Part shown: positions 5,853 to 9,666 of the stretch, piece by piece
Numbering within the stretch: the first letter of the stretch is position 1
How the letters are laid out: each line of letters starts with the position of its first letter
Origin: Parcubacteria group bacterium CG2_30_45_37
GTDB lineage: Bacteria; Patescibacteriota; Patescibacteriia; Patescibacteriales; GWC2-42-12
Direction of reading: 5' to 3'
DNA length: 9,666 bases
Assembly: GCA_001873515.1 (NCBI GenBank)
Contig: MNZH01000063.1
Location: 1 to 9,666 of the forward strand
Made by a program: the position numbers and the translations under genes
The notes under the pieces: model-generated
What the model was told of the DNA's origin: nothing
The model's database searches: none
The model's input: the letters and a program-made list of their open reading frames with translations, nothing else

Positions 5853-6506
5853 CTATTCGCTCTTCCGCACGATATTCTCCACCGCCGCCCATTTTGACTC
5901 GCCGTTCTTCGGCACTAAAATTACCACTTCGTCGCCGGCTTCGCCTTTATAATAGGTTACCGAAGCGGTTAACAGCCGCCATTTTTTGCCGTCTGAAAGC
6001 GCGAAATATTCGCCCGCGGCGCCGCGCTCCAGCGCCCCGACCACGCGCGCCCGTTCAATCGGCCCGATTTGCTTATAAACAAAGGTGCCGCTTCCGGTAA
6101 TGGTCAGTTTTAAAATGTCGCCTTCCACCAGCTTTGACTTACTGGCGTAGTTGGCCGGCACGCTGTATTGCTTGCCGTCCGGCCCGATCATGTTCTCGCC
6201 GTCAAAGACGCCTTCAATGATTCTTAATTCGCCTAAATCTTCCGTGGGCGCGAAACTCTCGTCGCTAATTTGGCCGATCGAGATGGCGGCCTCGTCTTCG
6301 GCGCTTAAGCAGCCGGCCAAAAGCCCGAGCAAGCGCTCATTATTTTCTTTAATGTTGTTAAGCAGCTTTCTGGCCAAAATCATTTTTGATTTGGGCAGGC
6401 TCACGGCCTCGTCTTTGGCCGGCGCTTTGCCTTTATCCGTATTTAAATATTCTTTGTCGGCCACTGAAGCCAAGTCGTCGTTTAGGTTTTTATTTTGGTT
6501 TGGCAT
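5853..6506 (-). CDS. Conserved protein of unknown function, likely Patescibacteria-specific
   Basis: This 217-residue protein runs from ATG at 6506 to TAG. Residues 1–40 are polar and low in order. Residues 40–66 form a helix (KMILARKLLNNIKENNERLLGLLAG). Residues 93–210 are beta-rich, with RIIEGVFDGENMIGPDGKQYSV, YASKSKLVEGDILKLTI, TFVYKQIGPIERARVVGALE, and GDEVVILVPKNG. The pattern 'GPDGKxYxVPxNYASKSKLVEGDxLKL' is one I associate with a protein recurrent in Patescibacteria genomes. The GD-x-LKLTI strand and the short beta repeats suggest an OB/SH3-like barrel, possibly nucleic-acid binding, but this is inference. There is no membrane span or signal peptide. It sits between the VirD4-like gene and dnaX on the same strand, with a repeat element upstream and its own weak terminator downstream. 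Confidence 0.8.
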   Translation of the reverse strand: MPNQNKNLNDDLASVADKEYLNTDKGKAPAKDEAVSLPKSKMILARKLLNNIKENNERLLGLLAGCLSAEDEAAISIGQISDESFAPTEDLGELRIIEGVFDGENMIGPDGKQYSVPANYASKSKLVEGDILKLTITGSGTFVYKQIGPIERARVVGALERGAAGEYFALSDGKKWRLLTASVTYYKGEAGDEVVILVPKNGESKWAAVENIVRKSE

Positions 6507-6538
6507 AAATTTGTTTTTTTAAAATTATTATTTTTATC

Positions 6539-6612
6539 TGTCATTGCGAGGAGCGTTAAAAACTTACCATACCTGAGATTGCTTCGCCACGAGTACGTGG
6601 CTCGCAATGACA
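6539..6612. repeat. 74-bp intergenic repeat with 12-bp terminal inverted repeats (copy 1)
   Basis: TGTCATTGCGAG (6539–6550) and CTCGCAATGACA (6601–6612) are perfect 12-bp inverted ends. Read on the − strand, the unit 6612–6575 is TGTCATTGCGAG, then the hairpin CCACG-TACT-CGTGG, then CGAAGCAATCTC. A copy with the same flanks but a different hairpin is at 9217–9260 on the + strand. The TGTCATTGCGAG…GAAGCAATC motif is a widespread REP/MITE-like repeat in bacterial genomes. It contains no ORF. Confidence 0.85.
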
Positions 6613-6666
6613 TTTAGCTTTATTTGCCACAATCTTACCCAAAAACCCCTGATTTGTAAAGTGCGG

Positions 6667-9207
6667 TTAAACCGCGCCGGCCCGCCGCATAATCTCGGCT
6701 TCAATTATGTTCCGGTCTTGGCCGTATTTAAGCCGGCTTAAAGATTTTATTTTGGCTGGCATATCTTCCCGCTTGATACCGGGCAGGGGCCAAATGGCGG
6801 ACATGGAAAAGGGACGCGAGGCCGTATTGTCAATCAATAGTTTCACGTAAGCCGTGTATTTTTCAATATTGATTAAGTCATACTGGTTAAAGACCGGCGC
6901 GAATTCTTTGGCCATGACTTCGGCGTCTTCCGAGCCGATTTTAAATAACAGCCAAGTGCCGACGTTGCCGAAGACCGCGTTTTTAATGGAGGTGTCCTGG
7001 CCTTTGACTAATTGGCCCAGGTATTGGTGGGCGATAATCAGGTTTAAATTATATTTTCTGGCCTCGCTTAAAATTGAATTAACCGAATCGGTGGTGAAAT
7101 TTTGAAACTCGTCAATGTACAGATAAAAATCCAGCCGTTTTTCGGCCGGCTCGTCGGTGCGCGACAAGGCGGACATTAAAATTTTACCCACTAAAATCAT
7201 GCCCAATAAATGCGCGTTCATCTCGCCGATCAGGCCTTTGGACAAATCAACCAAAAGAATTTTTTTTGTGTCCATGATGTCGCGCAGATTAAACGAACTG
7301 GTCTGCTGGGCGATAATCGGCCGCATGGTATCGTTGGAAATAAAACTGGTGAGCTTGGAGGTAATATAGGGCACGACATTGGCCAAAGCCGCTTCGCCGC
7401 CGGCTTTCTCCGCTTCTTTGCGCCAGAAATCCACCACGGTCGGGTCGGCGCATTTTTCCAATTTCATTTTCCTAAACGCCGGGTCGGCTAAAACTTTTGG
7501 TATTTCCATTAAGGTCGAGCCGCTCTCCGGATGGCTCATGACCAGAAGCATGGCGTTTCTTATGTACTGTTCAAAAATCGGCCCGCCGGTGGCTTTCAGG
7601 TCGTAAAGCTTGTCAAAAATTTTAATCATCTCGTTGATGACAAAAGTTTTCTGCTCCGGGTAGCGCGGGTCAAATTCGAGTAAATTTAAGGCCAGCGGCC
7701 GCGCGGTGTCGGCCGGGGCGAATAAAATTACGTCCTCGGCCCGCTCCGGCGGCACGCGGCCGATGATGTCGCTGATTAAGTCGCCGTGCGGGTCAATCAC
7801 GCAGACGCCTTCGCCATTGATGATATCCTGAACCGCCATGGCGGCCAATAAAACCGATTTGCCCACGCCGGATTTGCCGATAATATAAGTGTGGCGGCGC
7901 CGGTCCTCGCGCTTCATTTTAACGTCTTTAACTACGTCGCGGTAAATATTTTTTCCTAAAATTATGCCCTCCTCCGGCAAGTTGGCCGGCGCCGGGGCGT
8001 ATTTGGCCGCCAGCCATAAAATATTCGGCGTCTCGGTTTCGGCCAACGGCGGATGAAACAGGCCGGCCAGCTCTTCGGTATTAAGTAAAAAGCTAATACC
8101 CGGCTTAAAGCGGCGGTAGATGAAATCCCTGATTAAAAATTTCTGGACGAATTTATTTAAAAAAGAAGTTTTATTGGAAAAAACATTGCCGTACTGGTAA
8201 TAATTATACTGGCTGAAAGCGCTTAACAAATTATTCAGATAGACCCGGGCGCGGCTGCGGTCGCTGGCGTTGGCCACCAGGCGGATATTGACGTCCAGCC
8301 CGGCTTTGGAATTTTTTTCTTCAATCAGTTTCAAAACCTCCTGCTCCATGGCGGTGAGCCGGTTTTCTTTTTCCGGCAGCTGGCCGGCGGCCTCGGGTTT
8401 GGCGGTCTTGACCAACTCGCCCAGCCAGGACAAAGTTTTAGTGAAAAAATTATAGCCCAAAGCCTCGGACAACTTTTTGCCTTGGCTCACTGCCGAAACC
8501 ACGCGGTTTGACTGGCGGTGCCAGCCCGGCTGGGCGCTCCTCGCGATATACTGGATGGCCAGGCTTTCGTTCGGCCCCAGCTTGGACATAACGTTAACCA
8601 AAGCTTCCATCGGGTCGGCTTCCATTTTGTTGTAGGTTTTCAGGGGAAAAATAAAACTGCGTTTGGTACGCAAAAATCCGGCCACGGTCTGGCCGCGCGG
8701 GAAAAAAATATTATAATCTTCCACTTCTTCCAAAACCGCTTCCGGATAAAACGCCTGAATTTGCTGCTCCAAGTAGCGGCCCTGGGCCTTGGGCGCCACC
8801 ACGTAAAAAGAAATCAGCTTGCTTCCAGCCACGATTTCAAAGGAAAAATGGTCATTGCGGCCTAAGAGCCAGGAGAAATCTTTCTGCCATCTTTGCGCGC
8901 GCAGGCCGCCGATGGCCTTAAAAATAGTTTCGGCCCGGGCCAGCTTCTCGCGCAAATTCTGCAGATAATTGGCGTTAGCCGGCTGGTCTCTTTCATTAGG
9001 CTTCTCCTTGGGCACGCGCAAAAGATAAATGGCGTGCTCATGGTATTTTGAATTAAGCGCCCAAAGCAGAACAATTTTCCGCGCGATAAAAATCAGGGCC
9101 ACGCCAACCAAAGCCGTGGCCAAATAAATCAGCCAGCCGTCCAAGCTGATGCTTAAATTCCAGTTATGAATAACTTGGGTATTTTGTTCTGACAAGCCGT
9201 AGTCCAT
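6667..9207 (-). CDS. VirD4/TraG-like membrane-anchored ATPase (type IV coupling-protein family)
   Basis: This encodes 846 residues from the ATG at 9207. An ATG at 9222 would add five residues, but it lies inside a repeat element, so 9207 is preferred. One strong membrane segment (about 25–50, WLIYLATALVGVALIFIARKIVLLWAL) follows a short N-terminus. A long domain (about 60–400) of a type frequent in Patescibacteria precedes the motor. The RecA-like ATPase domain has Walker A GKSGVGKS (about 444–451), CVIDPHGDL (about 469–477), and Walker B YLYIDEFQNF (about 695–704). This is followed by a TraD/TraG-type segment with SEARKYNLNLIIAHQY and a C-terminal extension. Proteins of this family couple DNA to type IV secretion channels or pump DNA as hexamers. 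Its partner VirB4 or relaxase genes are not in the window. It follows a small helical-protein gene on the same strand. Confidence 0.88.
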   Translation of the reverse strand: MDYGLSEQNTQVIHNWNLSISLDGWLIYLATALVGVALIFIARKIVLLWALNSKYHEHAIYLLRVPKEKPNERDQPANANYLQNLREKLARAETIFKAIGGLRAQRWQKDFSWLLGRNDHFSFEIVAGSKLISFYVVAPKAQGRYLEQQIQAFYPEAVLEEVEDYNIFFPRGQTVAGFLRTKRSFIFPLKTYNKMEADPMEALVNVMSKLGPNESLAIQYIARSAQPGWHRQSNRVVSAVSQGKKLSEALGYNFFTKTLSWLGELVKTAKPEAAGQLPEKENRLTAMEQEVLKLIEEKNSKAGLDVNIRLVANASDRSRARVYLNNLLSAFSQYNYYQYGNVFSNKTSFLNKFVQKFLIRDFIYRRFKPGISFLLNTEELAGLFHPPLAETETPNILWLAAKYAPAPANLPEEGIILGKNIYRDVVKDVKMKREDRRRHTYIIGKSGVGKSVLLAAMAVQDIINGEGVCVIDPHGDLISDIIGRVPPERAEDVILFAPADTARPLALNLLEFDPRYPEQKTFVINEMIKIFDKLYDLKATGGPIFEQYIRNAMLLVMSHPESGSTLMEIPKVLADPAFRKMKLEKCADPTVVDFWRKEAEKAGGEAALANVVPYITSKLTSFISNDTMRPIIAQQTSSFNLRDIMDTKKILLVDLSKGLIGEMNAHLLGMILVGKILMSALSRTDEPAEKRLDFYLYIDEFQNFTTDSVNSILSEARKYNLNLIIAHQYLGQLVKGQDTSIKNAVFGNVGTWLLFKIGSEDAEVMAKEFAPVFNQYDLINIEKYTAYVKLLIDNTASRPFSMSAIWPLPGIKREDMPAKIKSLSRLKYGQDRNIIEAEIMRRAGAV

Positions 9208-9216
9208 AAAAACATC

Positions 9217-9260
9217 TGTCATTGCGAGCCCCGACGCTTTGGTCGGGGCGAAGCAATCTC
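9217..9260. repeat. 44-bp intergenic repeat, variable-hairpin unit (copy 2)
   Basis: TGTCATTGCGAG (9217–9228) is followed by a hairpin CCCCGAC-GCTTTG-GTCGGGG (9229–9248, 7 perfect pairs) and then CGAAGCAATCTC (9249–9260). The two flanks are identical to copy 1 at 6575–6612, which has the opposite orientation. It sits upstream of the VirD4-like gene, and its left end overlaps the longest possible start of that gene. Confidence 0.85.
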
Positions 9261-9264
9261 ACGA

Positions 9265-9270
9265 ATTATA
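9265..9270 (-). promoter_or_regulatory. Candidate −10 box upstream of the VirD4-like gene
   Basis: A TATAAT on the − strand lies inside the 10-bp palindrome AATTATAATT (9264–9273). ATGACA (9290–9285) is a 5-of-6 match to the −35 but only 14 bp away, shorter than normal. If used, transcripts would begin near 9258 and carry the copy-2 hairpin in their leader. Confidence 0.3.
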
Positions 9271-9272
9271 AT

Positions 9273-9296
9273 TGTCATCTTAAGTGTCATCTTAAG
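9273..9296. repeat. Tandem 12-bp duplication at the end of the upstream gene
   Basis: TGTCATCTTAAG occurs twice in a row (9273–9284 and 9285–9296). On the − strand the second copy includes the TAA stop of the preceding gene, and because the unit is 12 bp the duplicated ACT-TAA stays in the same frame. Confidence 0.9.
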
Positions 9297-9666
9297 TTTC
9301 ATTTTTCATTTTTACAATCTCATCCGCTTTAATCTTGGCTTCCTGCTCCAAAAAATATTTATTCACTCCCGGTATGAGCAACAGCCACTTTTTTATCAAT
9401 TTAATAATCTTGCCAATGTTTATTTTCGTCTGGAGGAGCAGCTGGTTAATTTTTCTGGCGGTGGCTTCGCCGGCTCGTTTAAATTCTTGGCGTTGCGCCG
9501 GCGCCAAATTCAAATAAACCTCTGTTAGGCCCTTGGCCAAAACGTTTTCAATCTGCTTTTGCCGCTTAGCTTGCGCCGTCAATAGGCCGCCGGCCTGGCT
9601 GACCGCCGCCGGCGCCAGTTTTTTCGTCTGAATAATTTCATTAATCACCGATTTTCTGGCCTGTTC
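9292..9666 (-). CDS. Small helical protein upstream of the VirD4-like gene, N-terminus cut by window edge
   Basis: The frame is open from the window edge (9666) to TAA at 9294–9292, giving at least 124 residues. A GTG at 9648 is possible as a start, but the six upstream codons (E-Q-A-R-K-S) continue the same helical style, so the gene probably extends beyond the window. The protein is rich in Lys, Gln, Ala and Glu and almost wholly helical: IINEIIQ-like start, KLAPAAVSQAGGLLTAQAKR, EVYLNLAPAQRQEFKRAGEATARK, then KIIKLIKKWLLLIPGVNKYFLEQEAKIKADEI. The KWLLLIPGVNKYF segment is amphipathic or weakly hydrophobic and could touch the membrane. I recall similar proteins directly upstream of VirD4-like genes in Patescibacteria, which suggests a shared function, but no defined family is claimed. 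Confidence 0.7.
   Translation of the reverse strand, partial: EQARKSVINEIIQTKKLAPAAVSQAGGLLTAQAKRQKQIENVLAKGLTEVYLNLAPAQRQEFKRAGEATARKINQLLLQTKINIGKIIKLIKKWLLLIPGVNKYFLEQEAKIKADEIVKMKNET

Noticed and set aside
5798..6100. 100-residue + strand ORF rich in Arg and Pro
   Set aside because: It is antisense to the conserved 217-residue gene, with the composition expected of a shadow frame.

Overview
The window looks like a chromosomal piece of a Candidate Phyla Radiation (Patescibacteria) bacterium. This rests on gene content: a DegT–FemAB–FtsQ-like wall/division cluster, a VirD4-like ATPase with a long N-terminal extension, a preceding helical protein and an unknown protein of the kind I associate with these genomes, and mostly absent Shine-Dalgarno sequences. 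The placement comes from family memory, not from a search. The genetic code appears standard: all main ORFs stay open without in-frame TGA, and every stop is TAA or TAG.

Left block (1–2333, + strand): the C-terminal end of a DegT/DnrJ/EryC1-type aminotransferase, a FemAB-family peptidoglycan aminoacyltransferase, an FtsQ/DivIB-like division protein, and a 46-residue single-membrane-span protein. The spacing is tight (32, 7 and 5 nt), so this reads as one cell-envelope and division operon.

Centre (2334–4107): an island visibly richer in A+T than its flanks. It holds a promoter-like site, a 28-bp dif-like sequence, a complete XerC/XerD-type tyrosine recombinase (all six catalytic residues visible), an unrecognised ORF starting 4 nt after it, and a convergent XRE repressor-like gene whose 3' end overlaps that ORF. 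Two adjacent 15-bp repeats upstream of the XRE gene look like its operator.

Right block (4108–9666, all − strand, so read right to left): a helical protein cut by the window edge, a VirD4/TraG-like membrane-anchored ATPase, a conserved protein of unknown function, dnaX (DNA polymerase III gamma/tau) and a tRNA-Gln(CTG) starting 8 nt after the dnaX stop.

Two copies of a short intergenic repeat (flanks TGTCATTGCGAG and CGAAGCAATCTC around a hairpin whose sequence differs but stays self-complementary) bracket the VirD4-like gene in opposite orientations. One copy overlaps the longest possible start of that gene.

The most interesting points are the dif-like site directly upstream of the xer gene at a point where gene orientation converges (a possible single-recombinase Xer/dif system near the replication terminus), the variable-hairpin repeats, the XRE operator candidate, and the VirD4-like module.
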